In this document: positions 18,610 through 27,346 of the stretch, in pieces
Numbering within the stretch: the stretch's first letter is position 1
Layout: every line of letters starts with the position of its first letter
NCBI GenBank assembly: GCA_963933975.1
Contig: CAWVWE010000011.1
Location: forward strand, 1-61,643
DNA length: 61,643 nt
Direction: 5' to 3'
Source of the DNA: UBA10364 sp905182675
GTDB lineage: Bacteria; Bacteroidota; Bacteroidia; Flavobacteriales; Schleiferiaceae
Translations under genes and position numbers: made by a program
The notes under the pieces: model-generated
Seen by the model: only the letters and a program-made list of their open reading frames with translations
What the model was told of the DNA's origin: nothing
Database searches by the model: none

Positions 18610-19020
18610 TTATAATCCATGATACTCCACAAAATTTCTAGGAGTCTCATAAAGCGTTACAGAAAGTTCTAAGTGATCACCTAATTCAGGTTTGAGTCGG
18701 TTCCAGATCACAAATGCAATGTGCTCAGCAGTTGGATTGAGCTCTTTAAACTCTTCCACCTGCTCATTCAAGTTCTTATGGTCTAAATGATCCTCGACTT
18801 TTATTTTAATTAGATCAGACAATACTTTCATGTCAATCAAATAACCTGTCTTATGATCTACCTCACCGGTCACACTTACGATAAGCTCGTAATTATGCCC
18901 ATGATAGTAAGGATTATTGCATTTACCGAAAGTCGCCAGATTATCCTCTGAACTTAATAAAGGATTGTGCAATCTGTGTGCTGCGTTAAAGTGTGCTTTT
19001 CTAGATACCGTGATCTTCAT
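18610..19020 (-). CDS. queD: 6-carboxytetrahydropterin synthase (QueD/PTPS family)
   Basis: A 136-residue enzyme acting on dihydroneopterin triphosphate, the FolE product. Zinc ligands are His15 (FNAAHRLHNP), His40 and His42 (YYHGHNY), with catalytic Cys34 in FGKCNNP. A Glu in LYETPRNFVEY closes the active site. In most bacteria the product feeds queuosine; no queC or queE is in the window, and the position beside folE and phrB could point to a pterin made for light-related use. The first 20 bp overlap the end of idi, in another frame, so translation is probably coupled. Confidence 0.92.
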   Translation of the reverse strand: MKITVSRKAHFNAAHRLHNPLLSSEDNLATFGKCNNPYYHGHNYELIVSVTGEVDHKTGYLIDMKVLSDLIKIKVEDHLDHKNLNEQVEEFKELNPTAEHIAFVIWNRLKPELGDHLELSVTLYETPRNFVEYHGL

Positions 19021-19531
19021 TATTCCAAAAGTTTAAGAATCTATCATAAATAATTTTGAACCATACCGTGTACTTTTCAGGATGCTGCTTCATATCTAAA
19101 GCAACCCACTCTACAGAACGCCATTCAAAGCTGTCTGCTTCGTCAGGATTAATCTGAGGATCTTCGTTCCACCTAGCAATAAGAACATGATCAAATTCGT
19201 GCTCGGTTAGATCATTATCTAGTTTAGCCTTATAAATAAAACTAAACACCCTACTGACATCACAAGTGAAGCCCATCTCTTCCATTAATCTACGTTTTGC
19301 AGCAGCCTCAACGGTTTCTCCTTCTCTAGGGTGAGAACAACAAGTGTTTGTCCACAATCCACCACTATGGTACTTGTGCAATGCACGTCGTTGTAGTAGT
19401 ATTTCATTTTGATCGTTCATCGCGAAAACAGAAAAAGCTCTATGCAGCTTAGCTAGGCGATGTGCTTCCATTTTCTCCATCAGTCCAAGAGCATTATCGT
19501 GCTCATCGACTAGGATAACATTTTCAAGCAT
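19001..19531 (-). CDS. idi: Isopentenyl-diphosphate delta-isomerase, type I
   Basis: A 176-residue Nudix-fold enzyme interconverting IPP and DMAPP, the starter for carotenoid synthesis. The catalytic cysteine region TNTCCSHP (Cys64/65) and the Nudix helix VEAAAKRRLMEEMGF are intact, as are the metal-binding His residues at 24, 30 and 67 and the Glu in DLTEHEFDHV. It follows crtB by 10 bp, so isoprenoid starter supply, condensation and desaturation are co-expressed. Confidence 0.95.
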   Translation of the reverse strand: MLENVILVDEHDNALGLMEKMEAHRLAKLHRAFSVFAMNDQNEILLQRRALHKYHSGGLWTNTCCSHPREGETVEAAAKRRLMEEMGFTCDVSRVFSFIYKAKLDNDLTEHEFDHVLIARWNEDPQINPDEADSFEWRSVEWVALDMKQHPEKYTVWFKIIYDRFLNFWNNEDHGI

Positions 19532-19541
19532 TGTAGTTGAT

Positions 19542-20378
19542 TTAAATCCAATTAATGGTATGTCGCAGGTATGAACTAACTAACAGCCCATACTTACGCT
19601 TGTTCGATATTCTAACCCGTTTACTTAAGACAATGTCACAGTGGGTATTCTTTATTTTCTTGAACAGGCTGTAATAGTAGACATAAGCGATATAAACACC
19701 AAACCTTGCACCCTTTGGCAGCCTTTTGATTCCAACAAAACCAGCAGCAAAATCAATTTCTATATCTGCTTCAATAGCGGCCTTTGTTTCTTCATTAAAA
19801 TCGTTTAAATCAACACCAGGGAAATAAGTCCTACCTAGACTATTGTAATCCGCGTTCAAATCCCTTAGGAAATTGATTTTCTGAAAAGCTGATCCTAACT
19901 GCATGGCCGGTTTTTTCAACTCCTCATATCGAATTACATTACCATCTACGAAAACCTTTAAACACATAAGACCAACTACCTCTGCACTACCGAGTATATA
20001 GTTCTTGTACGCTTGTTCATCATAATCATTCTTATAAAGATCCATTTCCATGGATTTTAAAAAGGTCTCTATAAGATCATGATCAATTTTGTACGTATTA
20101 ACAACCTGCTGAAAACTGTTTAAGATTGGATTAAGGCTTATTTTTTCATCGATTGACTCAAATGTATCCGACCAAAACCTCTTCAGAAGCTTTTCCTGAG
20201 GATAACCTTCAAAGCTGTCAACAATCTCATCAGCGAACCGCACAAATCCATATATCGCATAAATAGGGTCATGGTACTTCTTATCCAAACCTAGTATACC
20301 TAGTGAAAAAGAAGTACTGTAAGCCTTGGTAGTCATCTTTGAAGCACGCATGCTTACACTGTCAAATAATGCCTTCAT
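19542..20378 (-). CDS. crtB: Phytoene synthase
   Basis: A 278-residue all-helical squalene/phytoene synthase that condenses two geranylgeranyl diphosphates. Both Mg-diphosphate motifs are present: DEIVD at 50-54 and DLNAD at 173-177. The segment AYSTSFSLGI near residue 20 is the usual substrate-binding region. It is 9 bp downstream of crtI. No crtE, crtY or crtZ is in the window, so later carotenoid steps must be elsewhere. Confidence 0.95.
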   Translation of the reverse strand: MKALFDSVSMRASKMTTKAYSTSFSLGILGLDKKYHDPIYAIYGFVRFADEIVDSFEGYPQEKLLKRFWSDTFESIDEKISLNPILNSFQQVVNTYKIDHDLIETFLKSMEMDLYKNDYDEQAYKNYILGSAEVVGLMCLKVFVDGNVIRYEELKKPAMQLGSAFQKINFLRDLNADYNSLGRTYFPGVDLNDFNEETKAAIEADIEIDFAAGFVGIKRLPKGARFGVYIAYVYYYSLFKKIKNTHCDIVLSKRVRISNKRKYGLLVSSYLRHTINWI

Positions 20379-20387
20379 TCACTCTAC

Positions 20388-21863
20388 CTATTTATTAAAA
20401 TCTTTTTTAATTTCTCTACTTACTACCTCACCGCTTATTAAACAAGGAGGAACTCCAGGACCAGGTGTTGTAAGTTGTCCTGCAAAATAAAGATTTTCTA
20501 CTTTTTTACTCTTTAATCTAGGCTTAAAAATAGCAGTTTGATCTAAAGTATTCGCTAAACCATAGGCATTTCCTTTAAAGCTGAAATAATCAGACTGAAA
20601 ATCGGAATAAGCAAATGATCTTTTAACGACTACGTTCTCTCTAATATTAACCCCGGTAAAGGACTCTAATCGGTCCATCATAATATGATAATACTTCTCT
20701 CTTGTTTCTTCAGTATCATCATCCATGCCAGGTGCTGTAGGCATTAGTAAAAACATATTTTCATGCCCTTCTGGTGCTATGCTTTTATCCGTCTTTGAGG
20801 GTGCACTCACATAGAACAATGGCTTAGTAGGCCACTGGGGATCTGTGAATATTTCATGAGCGTGCTGATCTAATCCGTGATCAAAGAATAGATTATGGTG
20901 AACCACATTTGGCACCTCGCCTTTAACACCCAAATAAAAGAGTAATGATGAAGGTGCCATTTTACGCTTGTCCCAATATCTAGAGGAGTACTCTTGGAAT
21001 TCAGGCGAACTCACTTTTTGATCCAGATGGTGGTAGTCTCCTGCTCCAACAACTATGTCAGCATCGAAGGATTCAGCATTCGTAAGTACAGTTTTAATAG
21101 AACCGTTATGGTAGGTAAAGCCTGTTACCTCCGTATTTGTGTGAAATTTTACACCTTGTTCTTTCGCCACTTTAATCATGGCCTGAATTATCCTATTCAT
21201 GCCACCCATAGGGTACCAGGTACCAAGAGACATATCTGCGTAATTCATTAAGCTGTAGAGTGCAGGAGTATTTTGAGGAAGAGCCCCAAGAAATAAGACA
21301 GGAAACTCAAGAATGGCCTTAAGTTTAGGATGAGAACTAACTTCCGCAACATGTTTACGAATGTCCTTTATCATATCCAGCTTGAATAACCCCTTGGCAA
21401 TACGTAGATCAAGAAATTCGAGAACAGATCTACCAGGACGAAATACGAGATCCTTGATTCCGACTTCATATTTATAAGCAGCTTGCTTCAAAAACTTCCT
21501 TAGTCTTATTCCTGATCCCGGATCTAACCTATCGAACATAGCCTCAAGTCCTTCCATAGAAGGACTTTGATCTTCAAAGTCTTCATGACCAAAAATAACT
21601 TTGTAAGATGGGTCTAATCGTACCAAATCATATAATTGATCTATACGATAACCAAATTCTTTAAAGTACCGTTCGAAAACATCTGGCATCCAATACCAGC
21701 TTGGTCCCATATCAAAGCTAAAGCCTTCATGTTCCCAAACTCTTGCCCGTCCACCGAGCTGCTCATTCTTTTCAACCAAAGTGACATCATAACCATCTCT
21801 TGCGAGAAAACTAGCGGCACTGAGTCCTGCAAAACCTGATCCTATAACTATAACTGACTTCAT
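20388..21863 (-). CDS. crtI: Phytoene desaturase
   Basis: A 491-residue FAD-dependent CrtI-type desaturase, acting at the membrane to convert phytoene to lycopene. The N-terminal dinucleotide-binding motif is VIVIGSGFAGLSAASFLARDGY, followed by LVEKNEQLGGRAR. The C-terminal signature LYFAGQLTTPGPGVPPCLIS is complete. Twenty bp upstream is the sigma-factor gene. Length is normal for bacterial CrtI and nothing is truncated. Confidence 0.96.
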   Translation of the reverse strand: MKSVIVIGSGFAGLSAASFLARDGYDVTLVEKNEQLGGRARVWEHEGFSFDMGPSWYWMPDVFERYFKEFGYRIDQLYDLVRLDPSYKVIFGHEDFEDQSPSMEGLEAMFDRLDPGSGIRLRKFLKQAAYKYEVGIKDLVFRPGRSVLEFLDLRIAKGLFKLDMIKDIRKHVAEVSSHPKLKAILEFPVLFLGALPQNTPALYSLMNYADMSLGTWYPMGGMNRIIQAMIKVAKEQGVKFHTNTEVTGFTYHNGSIKTVLTNAESFDADIVVGAGDYHHLDQKVSSPEFQEYSSRYWDKRKMAPSSLLFYLGVKGEVPNVVHHNLFFDHGLDQHAHEIFTDPQWPTKPLFYVSAPSKTDKSIAPEGHENMFLLMPTAPGMDDDTEETREKYYHIMMDRLESFTGVNIRENVVVKRSFAYSDFQSDYFSFKGNAYGLANTLDQTAIFKPRLKSKKVENLYFAGQLTTPGPGVPPCLISGEVVSREIKKDFNK

Positions 21864-21883
21864 TTGTGGCGGTTGGCGGTGTG

Positions 21884-22390
21884 TTAATAGCGTTGATCGG
21901 CAAGTTTTTCCATCATCTTTTTACGGGCAAGAAAAATTCTGGACTTTACAGTACCAAGCGGAATACCAAAGTGTTCGGCTATTTCTTCGTATTTAAAGCC
22001 CTCATAATGCATGAAAAACGCATCAGTATAATGCTTCTCTATTGAACCAATTTGTTCCATAATATACTCATTATCAACGTTTGCATCCGTAAGCGTGGAT
22101 CTACTCGCCTCCTTAGAATTAAGGAAGTACTGTCCTTCCGTTGGATCAACAAAGGTATTTTGTTGTTTCTTACGACGGTAGTTATTGATGAAAGTATTTC
22201 TCATGATGGTATATAACCATCCTTTCAGGTTGGTACCAGTGGCAAACTTATCTTTATTTTTCAGAGCCTTGAAATAAGTGTCTTGAATAAGATCCTGAGC
22301 ATCATCATGACACTTAGTTAGTTTCATGGCAAGCTGGTTTAAAAAATCTTGCTCTCTGTCAATAAGTATTCCAAATTCGGCGGTAGACAT
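21884..22390 (-). CDS. ECF-type RNA polymerase sigma factor
   Basis: A 168-residue sigma-70 family factor of ECF size. Region 2 spans about residues 12-80 (DAQDLIQDTYFKALKN; WLYTIMRNTFINNYRR), and region 4 about 110-165 (YEEIAEHFGIPLGTVKSRIF). No anti-sigma gene follows; crtI is directly downstream and the cobalamin-type MerR gene directly upstream. This is like the LitR/LitS arrangement known from actinobacteria, so the factor probably drives light-induced carotenoid and repair genes, possibly including genes outside this window. Confidence 0.92.
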   Translation of the reverse strand: MSTAEFGILIDREQDFLNQLAMKLTKCHDDAQDLIQDTYFKALKNKDKFATGTNLKGWLYTIMRNTFINNYRRKKQQNTFVDPTEGQYFLNSKEASRSTLTDANVDNEYIMEQIGSIEKHYTDAFFMHYEGFKYEEIAEHFGIPLGTVKSRIFLARKKMMEKLADQRY

Positions 22391-22396
22391 AACATT

Positions 22397-22482
22397 TTGT
22401 TTAACAATTCCTCGATAAAGTTAAACAAAGAGATTGAGCATCTTGTATAGACTTTAAGAAAAAACATTAAACAAACTAACAA
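22397..22482 (-). promoter_or_regulatory. Candidate operator region upstream of the sigma factor gene
   Basis: The 95-bp gap between the MerR and sigma genes contains an 11-bp palindrome with an odd centre, TTGTTTAACAA (22397-22407). It also has further AACAA half-sites at about 22424-22428, 22470-22474 and 22478-22482. The first two form the inverted pair TGTTTAAC-N14-GTTAAACA. MerR regulators bind dyads of this kind, so this is a plausible light-operator cluster, but no binding consensus for this protein is known to me. Confidence 0.35.
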
Positions 22483-22485
22483 TCT

Positions 22486-23370
22486 TTAAATAGATTGGCT
22501 TAAATCCTTTAAAGTACTGTAAATGCTGATGTTTTTGAACGAACGTGACAACTGAGTCGCCTGAAATTGATAACCCGTAAGACATGCCTTAACTCCCGTG
22601 TCTCCAATGAGAACATCTAAATCATCTAAATAAGCATCTAATTTACCTTGTTTCGGATGTGTAGTGAATGCACTCACTAAATAATTCACCTTTTGATGAT
22701 GTATTAGATCGACTAGGTACTCTTTTGGTAAGCTTTGTCCAAGATAGAAAACATGGTCACCACGTTCTTTTAGAACGTAAGCCAGATAGAGTATACCTAT
22801 CTCGTGGAGTTCATTAGCTGGCAGAAAAAGGGCGAAAGTCCCAGTTTTAGGAGACTTTGATGTTTCAAGATTATCAATGGCAGCAAATAGCTTTTGGCGC
22901 AACAATGAAGACATAAAATGTTCCTGAGAAATACCCACACAACCACTCAACCATAGTTTACCCAATTCCTGAATAAAGTCACCAATTACTTCTTGAAACG
23001 TGGCATGAACTCCATATAAATCAATACAAGTTGCCATCACCGCCTCGAATCGGGCAACATCAAAGTTTAACGTGCTTATTTTTAGCTCATTAAGCTCGTA
23101 CTGATAATCACCCAAATAAGGAGATGCATCCAACGCTTCTTTGGCAATTTGCTCTGGGGCTAACTTTGAAATTTGACTGATTTTCATCCCATTGGAGATC
23201 AATACGGATGTATTCAAGACAACCCTAAGGTCTATATCATTGTAAAAACGGATGTTTGTATCAGTACGTTTTGGCTGAATCAGCTTAAAACGTTGTTCCC
23301 ATGCCCTAATAGTGTGTGCCTTGATACCGCTTAGCTGCTCAAGATCCTTTATGGAATATGTACTGGTCAT
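22486..23370 (-). CDS. MerR-family regulator with cobalamin-binding (CarH/LitR-like) sensor domain
   Basis: A 294-residue light-type regulator. The MerR winged helix is at residues 1-70 (YSIKDLEQLSGIKAHTIRAWEQRF). The cap helical domain (about 95-165) contains W140-x9-E150-H151, as in Thermus CarH Trp131/Glu141/His142, and the B12 domain has E187-L-H189-E-I-G, the lower cobalt-ligand motif ExHxxG. CarH-type proteins bind adenosylcobalamin in the dark, repress, and let go in light. The residue after Trp140 is Leu, where CarH has His132, which ligates cobalt after photolysis. ATG 23370 is chosen; an in-frame GTG at 23385 is less likely. It heads the sigma-crt-phr locus. Confidence 0.9.
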   Translation of the reverse strand: MTSTYSIKDLEQLSGIKAHTIRAWEQRFKLIQPKRTDTNIRFYNDIDLRVVLNTSVLISNGMKISQISKLAPEQIAKEALDASPYLGDYQYELNELKISTLNFDVARFEAVMATCIDLYGVHATFQEVIGDFIQELGKLWLSGCVGISQEHFMSSLLRQKLFAAIDNLETSKSPKTGTFALFLPANELHEIGILYLAYVLKERGDHVFYLGQSLPKEYLVDLIHHQKVNYLVSAFTTHPKQGKLDAYLDDLDVLIGDTGVKACLTGYQFQATQLSRSFKNISIYSTLKDLSQSI

Positions 23371-23457
23371 TCTTTTTAAACGCACTTTTATTAAAATTGT
23401 TCTGTAGCGAATTGTTAAGTATACCTATTTACACTCGGAAGCACCTGTTTCGTGTGG

Positions 23458-23465
23458 TATATTTG
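23458..23465 (+). promoter_or_regulatory. -7 promoter element of prfC
   Basis: TATATTTG matches TAnnTTTG exactly and lies 19 nt before the prfC ATG at 23485. The GTG at 23452 that would extend the frame lies upstream of it and is therefore untranscribed. Confidence 0.5.
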
Positions 23466-23484
23466 CACATTAATTATACTTTTA

Positions 23485-25065
23485 ATGTCCTTAGAAAGCG
23501 AAATCAGCATACGTAGAACATTTGGCATCATCTCACACCCTGATGCTGGAAAAACTACCCTCACAGAAAAACTTCTTCTTTTCGGAGGTGCTATTCAGGA
23601 AGCGGGTGCTGTAAAAAGCAATAAAGTAAAGAAGGCTGCAACCTCAGATTTTATGGAGATTGAAAAGCAGCGCGGTATTTCTGTTGCTACGTCCGTCATG
23701 GGTTTCTATTATAAGGACAAAAAAATCAATATTCTCGATACTCCTGGACACCAAGACTTTGCTGAAGACACCTACCGTACTTTAACTGCTTGCGACAGTG
23801 TCATTGTCGTTATTGATGTGGCTAAGGGTGTAGAGCCTCAAACGGAGAAACTTGTTCAGGTATGTAGAATGCGTGCTACTCCTATCATAGTATTTATCAA
23901 TAAACTAGACAGAGAGGGAAAAGATGGGTTTGATCTGATCGACGAGGTTGAGCAGAAGCTCGGACTAACCTTATGCCCACTATCTTGGCCTATAGGCATG
24001 GGGCAACGTTTTCAAGGTGTTTATAATATTTGGGAGCGAAATTTGAATCTGTATAGTTCGAACAATAAGCAAAGAATATCTGAGACCACCTCATTTGAGG
24101 ACATTCACAGTGCAGAGCTCAATGAGTTCGTAGGAGACGATGCTGCTGAAGAACTACGCAATGACCTGGAACTTTTAGATGCCGTATACCCACCGTTCAA
24201 TCAAGAATCCTATGAAAAAGGGGAACTTTGTCCTGTGTTTTTTGGCTCAGCCTTGAATAACTTTGGCGTTAGAGAACTTTTAGACTGTTTTCAGGAAATT
24301 GCTCCTCAGCCTCAACCTAAGTACGCAGAAGAACGTCTAGTTCTGCCCAATGAAACTGATTTTTCGGGATTTGTATTTAAAATCCATGCTAATATTGACC
24401 CTAATCACAGGAACAGAATAGCCTTTTTAAAAGTAGTAAGTGGAACCTTTCAGAGAAACAAAGCTTACTTGCATACAAGAACTGGTAAGCCGTTTAAGGT
24501 GAGTGCTCCTACAGCGTTCATGGCTTCTAAAAAAAGCACTATTGACGAGGCGTTTCCTGGAGATATTATTGGAATACCAGATAATGGATCTTTCAGAATT
24601 GGAGATACCGTTTCCGTTAAGGAGGATTTACATTATGTGGGTATTCCATCCTTTTCCCCTGAACACTTTAGGTTTATTAATAATGCTGATCCGTTAAAAT
24701 CAAAGCAACTCAATAAAGGAATTGACCAACTCATGGATGAGGGTGTTGCTCAGTTATTTACATTGAAACAAAATAATCGCAAAATCATTGGTACCGTAGG
24801 TGCACTTCAATATGAGGTTATCCAATACAGATTGGAGCATGAATACAATGCTAAATGTTCCTATGAAATGTTCCCTGCCTTTAAGGCCTGTTGGATAGAG
24901 AGTTTCGATGACGATCAACTCAAGGAATTCAGTTCTTTGAAACAACGGTATTTAGCCGAAGACAAATTTGGCAGGTTGGTTTTCTTAGCAGACTCTAAGT
25001 TTTCCCTTCAAATGGCGCAAGATAAATTTGACAAAATCACTTTTCATTTAAAGAGCGAATTTTAA
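23485..25065 (+). CDS. prfC: Peptide chain release factor 3
   Basis: A 526-residue translational GTPase that recycles RF1/RF2 from the ribosome. The G1 motif is ISHPDAGKTTLTEK, the switch region carries FMEIEKQRGISVATSVMGF, G3 is DTPGHQDF and G4 is INKLDRE. Domains II and III follow at normal length. The conserved start MSLESEISIRRTFGIISHPD supports ATG 23485. The stop overlaps the start of the next gene (TAATG). Confidence 0.97.
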   Translation: MSLESEISIRRTFGIISHPDAGKTTLTEKLLLFGGAIQEAGAVKSNKVKKAATSDFMEIEKQRGISVATSVMGFYYKDKKINILDTPGHQDFAEDTYRTLTACDSVIVVIDVAKGVEPQTEKLVQVCRMRATPIIVFINKLDREGKDGFDLIDEVEQKLGLTLCPLSWPIGMGQRFQGVYNIWERNLNLYSSNNKQRISETTSFEDIHSAELNEFVGDDAAEELRNDLELLDAVYPPFNQESYEKGELCPVFFGSALNNFGVRELLDCFQEIAPQPQPKYAEERLVLPNETDFSGFVFKIHANIDPNHRNRIAFLKVVSGTFQRNKAYLHTRTGKPFKVSAPTAFMASKKSTIDEAFPGDIIGIPDNGSFRIGDTVSVKEDLHYVGIPSFSPEHFRFINNADPLKSKQLNKGIDQLMDEGVAQLFTLKQNNRKIIGTVGALQYEVIQYRLEHEYNAKCSYEMFPAFKACWIESFDDDQLKEFSSLKQRYLAEDKFGRLVFLADSKFSLQMAQDKFDKITFHLKSEF

Positions 25066-26441
25066 TGAGTCACGTTATTAATTATCGTCTTAACCAGTTC
25101 TCTTGGGCAATAGCTGCAGTATTGTTTCTTCCGTTGCTATTTACGAAAGGTATGTTTTTTGACGGATTGACTTATGCCAGTATCGCACGAAATTTAAATG
25201 AAGGCATGGGCTCATTTTGGATGCCATCTTATACGCCATACATACATCCTGAATTTTACGAACATCCTCCCTTCTCATTTGCCCTTCATAGTATTTTCTT
25301 TAGGTTGTTTGGTGACCAGCCCTGGGTAGATAGAATTTATGCTTACACCATGTACGGATTAAGTGTGCTTATGATCCGCAGGATTTGGGCGCTCTTTACG
25401 CCATCAGTTCATCGAGCGTGGATTCCACAATTATTATGGACGCTCACTCCTACTGTTATTTGGTCCCATCAAAATAATTTATTGGAAGCGCCATTGTCTG
25501 CAGCTATCTTATGTGTGGTTTGGTTACTGTTTGAAGGTACACTTAAGAGAAACTACATATGGAGCGTTGTTGGTGGATTGGTGTTTTTTGTTGCCCTAGG
25601 AATTAAAGGACCAGTAGCATTATTTCCATTAATGACTTTGCCAATTATGGCTGTTCTTTATCCTGAACATCGAAAGGCTGCTCTTACTTCTATGGTGCTG
25701 ATGGTCTTCTCTTTTAGTCTACTGTTTAGTTACTTCTACACGTATGAAATTAATTTCAGCACGTTTTTTAATGGCTATCTAAATAAGCAACTATTCCCCA
25801 CTCTACTTGGGAATAGAGAACAATCGGGAAATGCTTTATCCAGTCTTATTGAAATCGCGAAACAGTTAGCCTTACCTCTGATTGTGTTTGTTATATTAAG
25901 AATTAGATCAGGTCATGCCTATGCACTAAGACGGGAGAGTATGTTCTTTTTTGCCTTAGCCATCTGCGGGACGCTCCCATTCTTTTTCATGGACAGACAG
26001 CATCATTATTATTTTATGCCTTCCATGGTATATTGGATGTTAGGATTTGCCATGTTATTGGAACAGTCTCCGTATCCATGGAGTATCCAGAGAAAGAAAT
26101 GGGTTACAGTCTTGAGTCTATCTAATCTAGGTCTGTGGGTAATAGGGATAGGATTAAGCATCTATTTTAGTAAAAGCCCATCTCGAGACAAACATATGAT
26201 TCGGGCTGTAGAACAAATCGCATTAAACTATCCTAGTGAACACGTTAGAATTGAAACAATTGCGGATTATTGGGATCTGTGCGCTGTTGGAGCTCGATAT
26301 GGCAAGGTTTACTTTACTGAAAATACTGATGTAGAGTTATACTTAGTTTCAGAAACAGCGGTTGTTCCAAGCCATTATGTTTTAGTAGATACGTTCAAGA
26401 AATTTCCAATGTTGCTGTACAAAAAAACCGCCCTCGAATAG
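25065..26441 (+). CDS. GT39/ArnT-like membrane glycosyltransferase
   Basis: A 458-residue polytopic inner-membrane protein with about 10-12 TM helices. The first periplasmic loop has FFDGLTYASIARNLNEGMGS, the Asp-containing motif of the PMT/ArnT superfamily that uses polyprenyl-phosphate sugars, followed by HPEFYEHPPFSF. A short soluble C-terminal part ends at a hairpin that overlaps the stop codon. Acceptor and sugar are unknown; envelope lipid or protein glycosylation is the usual role. It overlaps prfC by one base. Confidence 0.8.
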   Translation: MSHVINYRLNQFSWAIAAVLFLPLLFTKGMFFDGLTYASIARNLNEGMGSFWMPSYTPYIHPEFYEHPPFSFALHSIFFRLFGDQPWVDRIYAYTMYGLSVLMIRRIWALFTPSVHRAWIPQLLWTLTPTVIWSHQNNLLEAPLSAAILCVVWLLFEGTLKRNYIWSVVGGLVFFVALGIKGPVALFPLMTLPIMAVLYPEHRKAALTSMVLMVFSFSLLFSYFYTYEINFSTFFNGYLNKQLFPTLLGNREQSGNALSSLIEIAKQLALPLIVFVILRIRSGHAYALRRESMFFFALAICGTLPFFFMDRQHHYYFMPSMVYWMLGFAMLLEQSPYPWSIQRKKWVTVLSLSNLGLWVIGIGLSIYFSKSPSRDKHMIRAVEQIALNYPSEHVRIETIADYWDLCAVGARYGKVYFTENTDVELYLVSETAVVPSHYVLVDTFKKFPMLLYKKTALE

Positions 26442-26451
26442 AGGACGGTTT
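26425..26451. terminator. Bidirectional hairpin terminator between GT39 gene and fabI
   Basis: An 11-bp stem, AAACCGCCCTC / GAGGACGGTTT with one C-A mismatch, and a GAATA loop; the stop codon is in the loop. An A-run lies on its left side, which is a T-run for leftward transcription from fabI, and a short T-rich segment follows on the right. Confidence 0.65.
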
Positions 26452-26480
26452 ATAGTATAAGTAACCTTCTAAATAAAGAT

Positions 26481-27311
26481 TTACTCCGTTTCCTCTTCGC
26501 CTTCCATGAACTGTTCCATGACAAGGTTACTCACTCCCATATTGCTGAACCCTCCATCATTGTAGAGGTTTTGCATGGTAACTCTTTTAGTGAGATCTGA
26601 GAAAAGAGTAACAATATAGTTGGCACAATCTATCGCTGTGGCATTACCTAATGGAGACATCTTTTCTGCATAAGCAATAAAGCCGCCAAAGCCCTTTACA
26701 CCAGAACCGGCAGTAGTAGGCGTAGGACTTTGTGAAATTGTATTCACTCTTACGTTATTCTTCATTCCCCAGTGATATCCAAAACTACGGGCAATACTCT
26801 CTAGATAACTCTTGTTATCAGCCATGTCGTTATAATCAGGAAATGTACGCTGAGCTGCCATATAGGTTAAACCCAGAATTGATCCCCAATCATTCATCGC
26901 ATCATGATGCCAGGCACTCTTCATTACTTTATGAAAACTCACTGCACTCACGTCCCAGCCCTTTTGGAGCCAATCGTAGTTCATGTCCGTATAATGCTTG
27001 CCTTTTCGAACGTTAACGCTCATGCCAATAGAATGGAGAATAAAGTCAATTTTACCTCCAAAATGCTCCATAGCCCCTTTCATAAGGTTGTCTAAATCTT
27101 CCATGCTGGTAGCGTCAGCAGGTATTATAGGTGCATCTATAGCTGTTGAGAGGTCGTTCAACTCTCCTAATCTCATTGCGATTGGAGCGTTAGTTAAAAC
27201 AACTCTTCCGCCTTGAGCATGTATTGCTTCAGCCGCCTTCCAAGCGATAGAATCTGCATTAAGTGCGCCAAATACAATTCCGCATTTACCGCTGAGTAAT
27301 CCGTGAGACAT
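26481..27311 (-). CDS. fabI: Enoyl-[acyl-carrier-protein] reductase (NADH)
   Basis: A 276-residue short-chain dehydrogenase fold enzyme for the last reduction step of fatty-acid elongation. The atypical glycine-rich cofactor loop KCGIVFGALNADSIAWKAAE is the FabI form, and the Y-x6-K catalytic pair is seen in FPDYNDMADNKSYLE. C-terminal VNTISQSPTPTTAGSGVKG matches the flexible substrate-binding loop region. It lies 35 bp downstream of recN and ends at a shared terminator. Confidence 0.96.
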   Translation of the reverse strand: MSHGLLSGKCGIVFGALNADSIAWKAAEAIHAQGGRVVLTNAPIAMRLGELNDLSTAIDAPIIPADATSMEDLDNLMKGAMEHFGGKIDFILHSIGMSVNVRKGKHYTDMNYDWLQKGWDVSAVSFHKVMKSAWHHDAMNDWGSILGLTYMAAQRTFPDYNDMADNKSYLESIARSFGYHWGMKNNVRVNTISQSPTPTTAGSGVKGFGGFIAYAEKMSPLGNATAIDCANYIVTLFSDLTKRVTMQNLYNDGGFSNMGVSNLVMEQFMEGEEETE

Positions 27312-27346
27312 ACTTTATATATTTATTTAAGTTGCTAAAATAGACT

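Noticed and set aside
23452..23484. Upstream extension of prfC
   Set aside because: It begins upstream of the -7 element, so it would not be transcribed.
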